NCBI GenBank assembly: GCA_902806575.1
Contig: CADCXD010000001.1
Span: forward strand, 3,348,001-3,412,000
Length of the DNA: 64,000 bases
Direction: 5' to 3'
Origin: Jackrogersella multiformis
Taxonomy: Eukaryota; Ascomycota; Sordariomycetes; Xylariales; Hypoxylaceae
The translations under genes and the position numbers were made by a program. The notes under the pieces were generated by a model, which worked only from the letters and a program-made list of their open reading frames with translations, was not told where the DNA came from and did not search any database. Numbering within the stretch: the first letter of the stretch is position 1; each line of letters opens with the position of its first letter. Of this stretch, positions 21,793 through 32,608 are shown piece by piece.

Positions 21793-24364
21793 TGTTCGTG
21801 TTGGTGTAAGTTGTGTACTATTATTCTCTGGCTTGGAAGCTATCCACATATAGCACCTGGGCAGTGTATGTATTCCGTAGGAAACACAGCTGCTGTGTAA
21901 TTTATCAAAGGTTATTGAAGCCTTATATATTAAACTCGATCAGCAGCACCTCTATCAAGTGATTTTGAGGTTAAGCTGTTATGACATCTACACTTTTGCA
22001 AATAGTAACATAGTGCATAATGCTATGCCACATACATCATAACCTAGATGATGTTCATTTTAGGAGATATTTGTCACCGTCACATTAAGCTGTCCTCTCA
22101 AGATTGGCTTATGTAGTATAATGTTTCATTAGGTATTGGTATTGGACAAACGGGAGCGCCCGACACCTTTTGCGGTCATCTGCATCGGCGACCTATTTAG
22201 AATCCTACATCGAAATGTAGAATTATCATGACAACTCACATTAAGCATTCAGCCACATACCTACTAGGTTACATACATCATTATCATGTAGGCATGAGGT
22301 AGTGCGTTAAGGTATATACTGCTGGCTGGGTAGGTAATTGGTCAATATCAGGTTTTGCTTTTTGGAAAGTGAACTATAACCTAGGTAGTTACATAGTATC
22401 TACTGCATTATCAGTGCATACGATAGTTACCTACATATGTATTGCATGAGCTGGATGTAATAGTAGTCACACCGGACAAAGCCCGTCAGCACTAGAAATG
22501 CAATATATCCCTGAAACCGATGGAGTAATTTCTTCACATTAGGTATGCTACTCTAGTATAGCTCTCGGTTGTTGGAGGCATTTCTAAGGTACTTATGACA
22601 GCCACCATTATTCTACACAAGATCACAATCCTTGTACATTTTCAGGAGATCGGTGGTAGAATAGGTGTACCGTGGCCTATGCCGTTATCAAATGTTATTT
22701 CTCATGTATCCCGTTTTAACCCTTAGGAGATCGCCCATCAATGTTCAATTTTCACGTTGTTATTTGCCTGGAGACTATTACACGTAAAGTAATATAAGAA
22801 TATGCTTTCTGAACGCGGCGAGTACTAGGCTAGGTTAGTACCATCGACAATACGACTAAAACTATGTAACCATAAGGCTACCATAGCAGAATCTTCGCGC
22901 AATTTTAGTGTACATCTCATACTGTCTATATTAGTAAGGCAGAGGAAGTGATCACTATTGATATATTAGGATGGGTAATAGGATCGTCTCCATGTGACTA
23001 AGTGAAACCCCTATCATACTCAATTGTCTTGTGATTTAGTAAATTGAGACCTAAGTCCTAAAATAGACATATTTAGAGGAGACAACTTCTTAGTAATGGT
23101 ATATTAAATCAGCCTCAATCTACGAACGAACGGCTATTAGGTAGTCCAAGCTCTGCTGACTCGGCTCCACGCATCTCATACCGTAATATGATGATTGGTT
23201 ATATCTCCAGATCCGTGTCTTACACACAGGTAGATATGACCTAACAAGTAGCGCAGCCTGCATGGGATCGGCCGAATTTTCTGTCTGGCCTAAGAGCCTT
23301 ATTGGCTTCTTTTATTAACGTCTTCACATTAGCACCCACATAAACTCCGATTATTCTCCATTTTTCCTATCTTCCTTCTTTAATTCAACCATATTCAAGT
23401 GAGAGTGTTACATCAATGCTCCCTGAACTCTTGCGAGGGTGAGCATCCTTCATGGGATGGTTGAAAATATGACTGATAACGTTTAATACAGCTAAATTGA
23501 ACCTCATCCATCATCCCGAAACAGTATAACTGTAGCAATTATGGCTCGTTACTACAAAATGTCGAAAAATCAGAAATTAGCCTCGAGGGCTCCTTGGTCA
23601 GACCGGAAGCATTTCGAAACTTCGACGGATTGATTCTCTAAGGAATTAAGTGTTTTCGATTAGGTACGGGGGAGATAGCTTAAGGGTGTTGTTGAGGATT
23701 ACCTACCTAGTGACATAGTATTGCAAGTATAGTTAAACAATTGAATTTGGGTAACTGAGCTTCCAATTTTTGCATGCGTTTATAGAGCCGTAGGATGGAT
23801 GCAATGAGAAAACGGAGGAGGGGGTTCGATTTCGCGATAGTATCCAAGGTATCTAGAGTAATGCTCGGTAGAGATAGGGGGTTTTGCTCTTACGTGGAGA
23901 TAGGGTTTATATTAGCTATCACTCTTCTGTATTACATACCAGGTAGGTAGGTGACTATATTGGTTGTTTCGAACATGCCAACACAGCTGGCAAGGTGATT
24001 CTGTTGGAGAAATAGATTTACTATGAGATCCTCAAGCTAGATATCCGCCCCTGAGTTATGCCTACCTTGATACTGATACATTAGATTACCTCTGAAGTGT
24101 AGGCCCTTATCTGGACCTTTTCCCCTTTCCTCTCCTAGCGTAGATGGAACTCGAGTAACACCACTGTATTATGCCATAGCCACATGATAGTTCCCGAGGG
24201 ATGATCATCGTCAGGAGATGAGGGGCCAATATTAAGGTCCTTAGTACATAGGTACTTTTATCAAGTATGATGATGGCTGGCACACCTGACGGTGATATAC
24301 AACCCATCAGTCGGCTATGGTTAGGATCGTGGGGTCGGGGGGTATGTCCCCGTCAATAAAATGG
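21793..24364. other. 2.6-kb AT-rich spacer
   Basis: No frame of useful length on either strand, and no family resemblance seen. CCTAGG occurs at about 22381. A minus-strand reading of the downstream SDR stays open to 24307 only if its last intron is retained. The block is the largest gap inside the accessory neighbourhood, and could be where lost genes once lay, but I see no direct relic. Confidence 0.45.
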
Positions 24365-25284
24365 CTACCTCCTAATCTTGTCAAGTTGATTACGTTTGAT
24401 ATATGTGCTATCCTGTAGTGACCAAATGTCGTCAGTGTTCTGAAGCATCTAATCAACTTGGTCGTACTCACCAGACAGCCTTCCCACCCAAACCAGCCCA
24501 CAAGCCAGGCCAACGTGGTTAGGCCTCCCTGCCAAATGACATGTTTAACCGAAGGTCGCAGGAGATCACTAACAACCCGCTTTGCGTAGTCTTCCGCCGT
24601 TACGAAGCCCCCATCCTCCAACATTTTCCGTCCCTCGATCCACTCTCTGGCGGGCTGATACAAGCTATTTTCCGGCAGCTTCGTAGGCGGCGCGTTATCG
24701 AACAGGGTAGAGCGTACACTCCCCGTCTTGACCGTGACGACCTGGATCCCCAGCGGCGCAAGCTCCGTGCGGATCGTCCCGCCTAGCGTCTCGACCGCCG
24801 CCTTAGACGCGTTGTAGATGCTGAAGAACGAGGGCCGGAAGACTTCGTTTACGCTGCCGATGTTCGCGACGAGCGAGTGGCCGTGCGGGTCCACGCTCCT
24901 CTGCGCGTCCGCCGCGGCGAGCAGAAGCGGCAGAAAAGCCTGCGTGACGGCGAATACGCCCAAGATATTAACTTCGAGCACCTTCCGTGCGGCCTCGACG
25001 TCCGTATCCGCAAACGGCATGACATGCATAAGCCCTGCATTGTTGATCAATATGTCAAGCCTGCCTCCTGTCGCCTTCGTGACGTGTGCGACGGCGGCTT
25101 GGATAGAGGAGCTGGAAGTGACATCTAGAACTAGTGTCTGGATTCCAAGATCCTTGAAGTGCGCTAGTAGAGGTTCTGTGAGGCCAGATGCAAAAACGCG
25201 ATGACCTCTCAGGTGGAACTCAGTCGCGAGGGCGGTACCGATCCCAGAAGGTCCGCAGCCGGTGATGAGAACAGTTTTCGGCAT
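24365..25284 (-). CDS. Short-chain dehydrogenase/reductase (classical SDR, AYR1-like)
   Basis: Two exons, 25284-24472 and 24412-24365, with a 59-nt intron (GTGAGT donor, CACTACAG acceptor) give 286 residues. Cofactor motif TGCGPSGIG is at 8-16, NNAG at 81-84, the active-site serine near 144 (NIGSVNE), and YNASK with Tyr157 and Lys161. The hydrophobic tail LAWLVGWFGWEGCL followed by a basic end resembles Ayr1-type 1-acyl-dihydroxyacetone-phosphate reductases and related SDRs often found in secondary-metabolite clusters. Without splicing the frame stays open a further 55 codons to 24307; the spliced end (QLDKIRR) looks more like the family. Substrate is unknown. Confidence 0.85.
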
Positions 25285-26077
25285 CAGGACTGCTTACAAT
25301 GCTTATTTGGCTTGATTTACTTCATTGGCCGTGTATGTTTTGAAGATGGGAGAAATGGTCAAGATTGAAGTTTTGGGAGATTTGTTAGTTGCTATATTAC
25401 CCCCGTATGTAATAGGTACATATATCTCGTAACGCACATATTCTATCATTGAAAATAATAACAACAATAATAGGTAACAATAATTTCACTACTACCAAGA
25501 TAGGCTAGGTAAGTAATACTATATAACCAACGCAGACCAGTCTCTGCAATGCGCCATAGACCTACATAGACCTAGGTACGTATGTAGTTAGTCTCGCGGT
25601 TACAGTCTATAAATACCTGGGTATTCATAAACCTCGAACGTTCTATATCTTAGGCACCTGGCTCCTAACGCTACTGGGTCTTCCTGCCTACTCGTGGCGT
25701 AACCATCTTCACTACTCTAAATACCTATCTCCAAGTTAATGAATGGGAGCTGAACCACAGAGTGTAGATGAGAGGTACCTAATCAACGTAGGGAGTAGGA
25801 GGTTCGAGGCTGGGCTGGATACATGTTTATGATATGCATCCCGATTTCTGCTTAGTTGAAATATCTCTGCTTACATTGGTATCTTCTATTGCCATCAGCT
25901 CCGTAATCCATCAGGGGTACCGGCAACCCCTTTTGCGCTTCCAATATTTTTCTTTCACGGCTTTCCCTCGGTTCCTATGGCTTATAAGGGTATTAGCTAC
26001 TTTGTACCTAGGTAGATAATTATTGGTAAAAATAAAAAAAAAATAAAAATACAACTCCGATAGGTTAGACACGCAAT
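25285..26077. other. Divergent promoter region of the two SDR loci
   Basis: AT-rich, with CCTAGG motifs at about 25570 and 26008 and an A-rich tract at about 26030-26049 just upstream of the second SDR start. No coding signal. Confidence 0.45.
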
Positions 26078-27026
26078 ATGACCAACTTGAAATACACGAT
26101 TCTAGTGACGGGCGCTAACGGTGGCCTCGGCAGCGCCATCGTGTCCAAGATCGTTTCTACCCCGGAGTTGAGAGCTTACCACGGCATATACACGGTGCGC
26201 AACGCCTCCGCGGCCACCCCTGCGCTCGACGCTGCTCTCGGAGAGGTCCCGCCAGCTACATCGACCGTATTGCCGCATTATTACGACAAGCTATCCCTCG
26301 ATCTATCGAAACTAAGCAACATCCGCGTCGCGGTCGATGACTTGGCTCTACTCCGTGCCGTTGTGCTGAACGCGGGCCACCAGGAGTTTGGGACGCAGAC
26401 GTGGACCAGCGATGGGCTAGATACAACCTTTACGGTTAACTACCTATTTAAGTCATTGGCTCTTCTTGCTGTTGCTCCTTCAAAGTATTGATCGGGAAAA
26501 GGGAAGAGTAATCTGGATAGGTAGCTGGTCTCATAAGCATGTTCGATTCGACGCCCATCGCAAGGTTGAACTAACCAAGACCGCTTGGGCCGCCGGCTAC
26601 CGGCGTTATGGGGCGTCCAAACTGTGCAGCGTAACAATGATCAACGAGCTCCAGCGCCGGCTCGACCAAGATCCTGTTCTCAACAACATGTCGGTCCTTG
26701 CCGTAGATCCAGGTGTTATGGCTACTGACATCGTTCGCCGAAGCAACTCGTGGTTAATTAGAGTCTTCATGTTCCGGATCGTAGTGCCTATCTTGGTAGC
26801 TATTTCGGCGCGCTTCTTTTCCGACGGAAGTTTTCGCACGCCAGATAAGTCGGCTAGTGACGTTATAGCCGCTGCATTAAATTGCGGCCCATCGCCTCTC
26901 AGTGAGAGGCCCAAGGGTTTGTATCTCGACGGCTCTAAACTGGGCGAGTATAGCGCCGACGCAAAAGACCCGGTCAATGGAGAGGTAGTGTGGAAAGGTA
27001 GCGTACAGTATGCGCAATTGAAGTAA
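26078..27026 (+). pseudogene. SDR-family oxidoreductase with a frameshift
   Basis: The ATG at 26078 opens a good Rossmann N-terminus (ILVTGANGGLGSAI, then VVLNAGHQE). It reads to TTFTVNYL and hits a stop at 26489-26491. A second frame resumes the fold from about 26442 with YLSHWLFLLLLLQSIDREKG, then YGASK (active-site Tyr and Lys), VDPGVMATDIV, and ends at 27026. Neither part is a full SDR; together they are about 315 residues. No GT-AG intron joins them. One extra base in the TTT at 26447-26449, or a four-base insertion around 26443-26446, would explain the shift. This is a recent pseudogene or a base-calling error. It lies directly upstream of an ABC-transporter relic, which favours real decay. 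Confidence 0.7.
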
Positions 27027-27111
27027 GGAGAGTGCGTGCTTGAAAGATGGAAATGATTCCGAACCTGCACCCCTAGCATAGTCGCTCTTCACGAGTCGCG
27101 AGTGTTGTGTT

Positions 27112-27483
27112 TTATCAACCCTCGCTGCACTTACCTACTAGATCGACGGGCTTTCCTTCGCGGGTCTGGCCCATGTAGATGTTGTCTGCTCCCCCGTACA
27201 GCTCCTCACCATCACACCACCAAATGGTACGACCTGCGGCGACTACATGGTGTCATATATGCAGGAAGCCGGCGGTGTAGTTCTGAACCCAGCCGCCTAC
27301 ACAGGCTGCCAGTACTGCCAGATCTCAAACGCAGGCTCGTTCCTGTATGGTCGCCTGGAGATCGGATCGGGAAGTCCTTGGAAGAATGCAGGTTACTTTT
27401 CTGTGTTTGTTGTATTTAATGTCGTGGCTACTTTTGCTTTCTACTGGCTAGCAAGAGTGCCGCGGAAAAGGGGCGGCGCTTAA
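27112..27483 (+). pseudogene. C-terminal relic of a PDR-type (ABCG) ABC transporter
   Basis: Only the last 120 or so residues of a pleiotropic-drug-resistance transporter survive. They comprise an extracellular loop with TPPNGTTCGDYM and conserved cysteines (GCQYCQIS), a final membrane segment (AGYFSVFVVFNVVATFAFYW), and a short basic tail. The homologous reading continues upstream through an in-frame TAG at 27139-27141 (ALTY then stop then IDGLSFAG), where the family usually has Leu. The nucleotide-binding domains and all other membrane helices are absent; upstream lies the broken SDR. Full-length members have about 1,400-1,500 residues. This is a truncated, dead gene, probably once an efflux pump for the neighbouring pathway. 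Confidence 0.72.
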
Positions 27484-28130
27484 AATGCTTAATACATAGG
27501 TACCTAGGTACCTCTTGGCCAGCTAGAAGGTATATGGTTATAGATAGATGTCGGCAAGCCGTTCCTTTCTGCAGATGGTTGAATAGAATCGTCCAAAACC
27601 TGTACGTTGGGGAAATAAACGCTGCCACCTAGTCAACAAGTCAGGGATTATAAGATGTTAAGGATAAAGCACCTATAGGTAGTTAGAATAAAGTCTTTCT
27701 ATAGCTTGAACTATGCCACCAACGTTTACCAAGCTCACCACAGCCGCGGCTTAGATAGGTAATATTTTGAAAATTGCAGCACTTCAAATTAGTTATATAT
27801 CACGCCGGTATCTGTAAAGACGTCACAAAGTCAACTATTCAGTGATAAATAATTATAAATAAGTAAACAAAAGTAATGGTCTAGAGGATCTATTATATCT
27901 TTATACCTAGGTACCTACCCCTAAGTAAGTAACGAATAAATATACCAAAAAAAACCTGTTTTTAAACCCTTACTACAAAACATTCCTTACTCACAGAATA
28001 ACTCTTACTCACATATAAGAATGCTTGGTTCCTGACAAAGCCATTGGTATGCATCTAAGTATTACAATTAAATAACAACTATTGTTCGTAGCCCTACATT
28101 CCCATTGCGGTAATCATTACATATTATCCG
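27484..28130. other. Intergenic spacer
   Basis: AT-rich, with CCTAGG motifs at about 27503 and 27906 and a T/A-rich stretch at 27940-27965. It is the convergent 3' flank of the ABC relic and the lectin-like gene; nothing else is seen. Confidence 0.45.
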
Positions 28131-29562
28131 TTACGGGTATATCTTGCCAACAAGTGTGAAAGTGGACGGGTCTGATGCGTCCACGGAGTACTCCCAGACC
28201 TGATCATCGGATATCCCGTAGAACATCGCATCCTCCGTCATCGCGATGGCAGAGAAGTTCGTCGACTCCCCCCGAGCGAGGTTGATACTCGGGATCGCGC
28301 TATATGCCTTCCCGTCCCATCGCGCTCCCGCTAGCCCGCCGTCGGTGGATAGAGTGACGAAGAGCGACTCGGTGAAGTTGTTCAGCGTGGTGACGGCGAA
28401 CTGCCGCGTTTTTAATGGGTCGACGTCGTCCAATATCATGCCATCTGTAATCTTAGTTAGCCCGAGTTCTTGGCAATAGGTATGTCCATCTGGCTTGATG
28501 CGTACCACTTTCTTTCCAGTTCCAGTTTCCTAGGTACGATGACTTGCCCATGGAGCCTGGCCGCCTTTGAGTGGCAAGTGTCAGTCCGTGGATATAGGTG
28601 CCGTTCAGCGTTGGCACTAAGGCTATGCTTGCTCCGGAAGAAACGACATTATTCCGGACTATCGGGTCTGTTTTGTTGTCCCAGTTGCTTCCGTTTGCGA
28701 CTCTGATGTAGCCCTCTCGGCCTTGGTATGCTACAGCCCAAGACCCGATGCACTTGTCGTTCGGGCAGCGTTGCCAGGCCGCCGCTATCTGGGTATTATC
28801 CCACGTTCGGAGATCCGAGGAGTTGTACACCCAGAAGTCCGGGTTGGAGACCGCATATCTCGAGTTCACCCAGCTGATAGCCTGTGCATTGCCCGAGACC
28901 TCGGAGAACCAGAGGAGCACCTGATACCGATAATCCCAACTGCTACTGCATGCCGCGCTGGCTAGGGAAGTGCCGGCAATAGGGTTGATGGACCCCGTTG
29001 TTGAGGACTGCATGAACTGGCTGATATTCCTCGTCTCCCATGTCTTATTCTGCGAGTCCCATTGCCGGGTGATGATGGAATTGTACGGATCTTGGAAGAA
29101 GACGCTCCTGTGAGTGTTGCCCTGCGGATCCGTCCAGTTAGAGGCCGCGAGCTTTGATATATTAAGGGTGTTGACGTTTCCGGTTGTTGCTCCTGGGGAC
29201 GGCGTCACGCTCGGCGAGCCCGATTCGCTTTTCCTTCTAGCTAATCCCCCAGCGACACCCCCGGCGATGGCTCCGGCTACAATCAGAACAGCACCAGCTA
29301 GGATGAGAAAAAAGACGCGTGGCGATAGCCCGCATATCGTTCGTCCCGTTATTTCGTTGTTCTCCGTGTCCGCGTAAGGGGTTCCCGACTTTGGAGCATC
29401 CCACGCGGTTTGCGGGCCGACATGCTGCGGATATTGGCTTTCGGGGTGAGGAACCACTTCCTTATTCGAAGATTCAACAACTTCGGGAGCCGATGCCTCT
29501 AGGCTGTACACTTCGAGTGTGCTGTATGGCTCCGAACTATGTGGGGAGGCTACTGATGCCAT
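28131..29562 (-). CDS. Single-pass membrane protein with fucose-lectin-like beta-propeller, one frameshift
   Basis: Start at the ATG at 29562 (MASVASPHSS). Residues 1-82 are polar and probably cytosolic. A membrane segment lies at about 83-107 (FFLILAGAVLIVAGAIAGGV) and is followed by RRK and a Ser/Thr/Pro-rich stalk. The ectodomain has repeated blade-like units with N-glycosylation sites: SNWTDPQGNTHRSVFFQD, ITRQWDSQNKTWE, FWVYNSSDLRTW and GREGYIRVANGSNW. These resemble the fungal fucose-specific lectin (AAL) fold. The frame breaks at about 28509-28515 after YLGNWNWKE and continues one frame over as VVRIKPDGHTYCQELGL to the stop at 28131. Dropping one base from the small A runs there restores a smooth reading of about 477 residues. 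No intron fits. The ligand is unknown. Confidence 0.7.
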
Positions 29563-31185
29563 CGAGGGACATTGCCATCTGAGTGAGTATGTCGATGTAA
29601 GAAAGAGAGTTGAGACTCCCAGCACCAGCTGAGTCAAGTTTTATTTGGATTGTAAGAAAGCTTGGCGATCCAAGCCATTAACCTTAGGTAACACATCTTA
29701 TCCTTTTGCTATTTCTTCGGCGGCTTAATTTCGAGTCCTTACCTTAGTGACGTACAGTGAGATTTTGGATACCGCTTGGCTATCACATAACTTGCCTGTG
29801 ATTGGCACATTCCGGCAGTCGATACCCGGAATTAATATAAACTATTGCTTGCACGTGTAACCGTTGCAGGGAAAGGCCCGCTGCTCATGGATCCTCGTAT
29901 AGATCGACCTATAATGGCCGTCAGCTGTCGCCGAGACACAAGGGTCGTCCTATGGAAAAAACTTCTGAAAGCGTCATCCGTACTAGCGCAGCCCATCTGC
30001 TACGAAGACATAAGCCTCAATACTTACTTGAGCACAGTTTGGTAGGCAGATAGGTATTCGAGTGGCTGCGCCATCGTTCCTCACTCGCTCGCAGGTCCGG
30101 TAGCCAAGATGCTGATCTTTAAGAACACGAACTTATCAAACAGGCAATTCTTAGGGCTGAAGACTGTATTTCAATGATGTCCGATCTGGTTAGTCACATA
30201 TCTGATCACCGATCTAATTAATACCGCAAATAAACCGGCAATATCAAGCCCTAATATGTAATACCTCAGCAGATTTATCCTCGGTGCATGTTTTGCCTAG
30301 TATTTATCCTCCTAAAACAGTTAAACATTACCTAGGTATATGTTGTCAAATATTGTTATATGAAATCAAGGTCTTTCACAAGGTGTACCTAAACTCCGCA
30401 CCACATGTTCGCTTGCGTAGAATACGAAGCCTCGTAATCGACCTACCTGGTAGCTTTAATGCAATAAAACGGCTTACCTACTACGCCAGATACATGCGGC
30501 GGAGTAGATCGGGGTGTCAAAGAAAGAAAGCAAATATCGGTTTCTCTTAACCACATCTTGTCTACCTCTTTGTGCCCCAGATACCATCTAGGCTTTTTCC
30601 CTCTGAACCTCGCTCATCAGTACCGAAGATGTTGGAACAAAGCCCGGTCGTAAGTGATGCGGGTCGGGCCGGCTAATGTGGGACTCTCCCGCTTCCCGCT
30701 TCCCGCCTCCCGAGCTCCAAGGTTAAGGTTAAGGTTAAGGGCGACTAACCCTGGAACTCAACTTTGGAAGTGGCACATGGATTTTGTTCCTTCACTACCT
30801 ACCTGGGTATGATGCCGGGCCGGGTGACAGGAAGAGAACTACGCAACAACTGCATAGAATATGTACTTTCATTTAGAAAAGCGAAGCAGATTTGGTGTGT
30901 AATGTACAATCTTCGGGACCAAGAAGTCGCGTGGAATGGGGAAGACGCATCGTTCCGAAGCCCTGCAGAAACCATCACCTCGGGCTGTGTTGCTTTTATG
31001 CGTTGTACAGTCTTGCCGTCACTGAACTCCCTGCTAGCAGACTTCAAATTTTATTTTTTTTTGGTTGTGCCAACTATGTGCGTGTTGGCTTGCTCGTTTG
31101 CGAAATGCATGTATGGGAACCCCTATTCCTACACCATCACCACCGCCTACCGTCATTCAAACCCATATCCGCCGGCCCCTTTTGC
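29563..31185. other. Intergenic spacer
   Basis: No supportable gene. The plus-strand frame at 30764-31348 overlaps the 3' end of the minus-strand gene at 31186 and looks like noise. A (GGTTAA)n repeat of three to four units lies at about 30719-30739. CCTAGG occurs at about 30332. Confidence 0.45.
30719..30739. repeat. Short (GGTTAA)n hexamer repeat
   Basis: Three and a half direct copies of AAGGTT, followed by AAGGGCGACTAACCC. It resembles but does not match the fungal telomere unit TTAGGG. Confidence 0.8.
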
Positions 31186-32001
31186 TTATTTCCTTTTCCT
31201 TTCTGCGGAATCCATCTTCTCTTCCAGTTGCTGGATGTACGTGTTCAGTCGTTGGCAAGCAGCCTGTAGAGCCTGTTTTTTGTTCGAGCACAGGTCAGCC
31301 AAAGTGTCGCTTCCGAAGTTGCCGAAAACCGAACGGGGGCGGAGATAGGGGGAGCTTTGGAGAGAGAAACATCGCAGATAGGGAAGGGAAAGCTCCTAGC
31401 GGATATCCCTGCCTCTCCTAGCCCCAGTGGTAAACAAGGAAACGCGAGACACGGAATAATCAGATGCAGTAACGCACATAGATATCCTCCGTCAATAGCT
31501 CGTTCGAAGCCTTATATTCTCGCCTGTCAAGCCCCAAGTCAGCATATCGCCCCATTCCTTATACACGGGATATCCCGGTCCAAACCCATGCAATCCAGAC
31601 AGCAGCTATCGAAGCATAGCCGGTATACCAGAGCACGAGCGACCATAAAACAGAGCCCGTCGATATCGGTAAGTGTATACTAACAGTACGTAACCGTAAA
31701 CGCCAGCGCCCGCCAGAGTCGAGCCGAGGAGGAAGCCAAAGAGTCTACAACACGCAGACCTTCGTTAGCCCCGAGACGAACTTGCACAGCACAGGCCAAA
31801 GCATATAGGCGCGCACGCTACTCACCCTCCGCGAAAAGCACCCACGGGCTTGCGCACCGGCAGGGGAGTGGGAGCCGCCGTTGCCGTCGCGTCGGCTAGC
31901 GTTCGCGATGTCGCGTGGAAGCTGCGTGTGGCGCGCGCGGTCGCGGTAGCGGTAGCCTTGGAGACGCTTCGAGCGCCGCTGAGTAGGGCCCTCGAAGCCA
32001 T
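31186..32001 (-). CDS. Small conserved membrane protein, probably mitochondrial
   Basis: Four short exons, 32001-31826, 31744-31685, 31523-31478 and 31272-31186, give 122 residues with all phases matching. The first 40 or so residues are Arg/Ser/Ala/Thr-rich without acidic residues (MASRALLSGARSVSKATA), typical of a mitochondrial presequence. A glycine-rich membrane segment follows (GGLFGFLLGSTLAGAGVYGY), then a predicted coiled coil to the C-terminus (REYKASNELLTEDIYALQ, RLNTYIQQLEEKM) ending in basic KRK. I recall this layout as a conserved Pezizomycotina protein of unknown function but cannot name it. The exons are 46-176 nt, so no single open frame reveals the gene. It is divergent from nothing close; PDI lies in the same orientation upstream. 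Confidence 0.75.
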
Positions 32002-32608
32002 GGCGTGTCTATCGACGAAATATGGCTAATTGTGTGCGATATATTATCGTTGAGGTGTTTCTGTTTTGGTTAGGTGGCGGGTGTTTAGGGTGGCCAATGG
32101 ATTTCTCTATCAATTGGGATGGATTTTCTAAGTGGGTACGGAGCTGCACTAGTGTACCTAGATCTTTTAGAATGACGGATATTTTTCGGCAACAAATTTA
32201 ATCTGTGTAACCTCGATAGACCTGACAGGGCTAATGAGGTCGTACCTAGGTACAGGGCCAATCGTCGTAGCTACCTACCTAGGTACATAGTGTAGTCCAT
32301 CTCATTAGTGGCATTTTCTCTATCACCGAGTAAACCGCTTAAGCAAGAGCTACGTCTCATTGTTCCATGTTCTATTACATCATAAATATCACTAGAGCAC
32401 ATATAAATTCATTGCCAACCATAGAACAAATAACTCATCAGAAGAAAAACAATGAATTCATGAACCTTATGCTGAACTACCTGAAGTCAACATTTGTATC
32501 CCTGTCCCAAGAGTGACCCAGTGTGCCGGCTGATTAGAATTGCCTGGTCGATATAACTAGAAAGAAACTGTACAATTGCTTTTCTTGGCTCGTTCTCATT
32601 TCCCAAGT
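32002..32608. other. Intergenic spacer
   Basis: 3' flank of PDI and 5' flank of the small membrane protein. CCTAGG motifs lie at about 32246 and 32278. No coding signal. Confidence 0.45.

Noticed and set aside
23815..23845. GGTTCGATTTC resembling a tRNA B box
   Set aside because: No A box at the right distance and no acceptor-stem pairing.
30764..31348. Plus-strand frame of 194 codons
   Set aside because: Overlaps the spliced minus-strand gene's last exon and flank; Cys/Phe/Ser-rich noise without domain.
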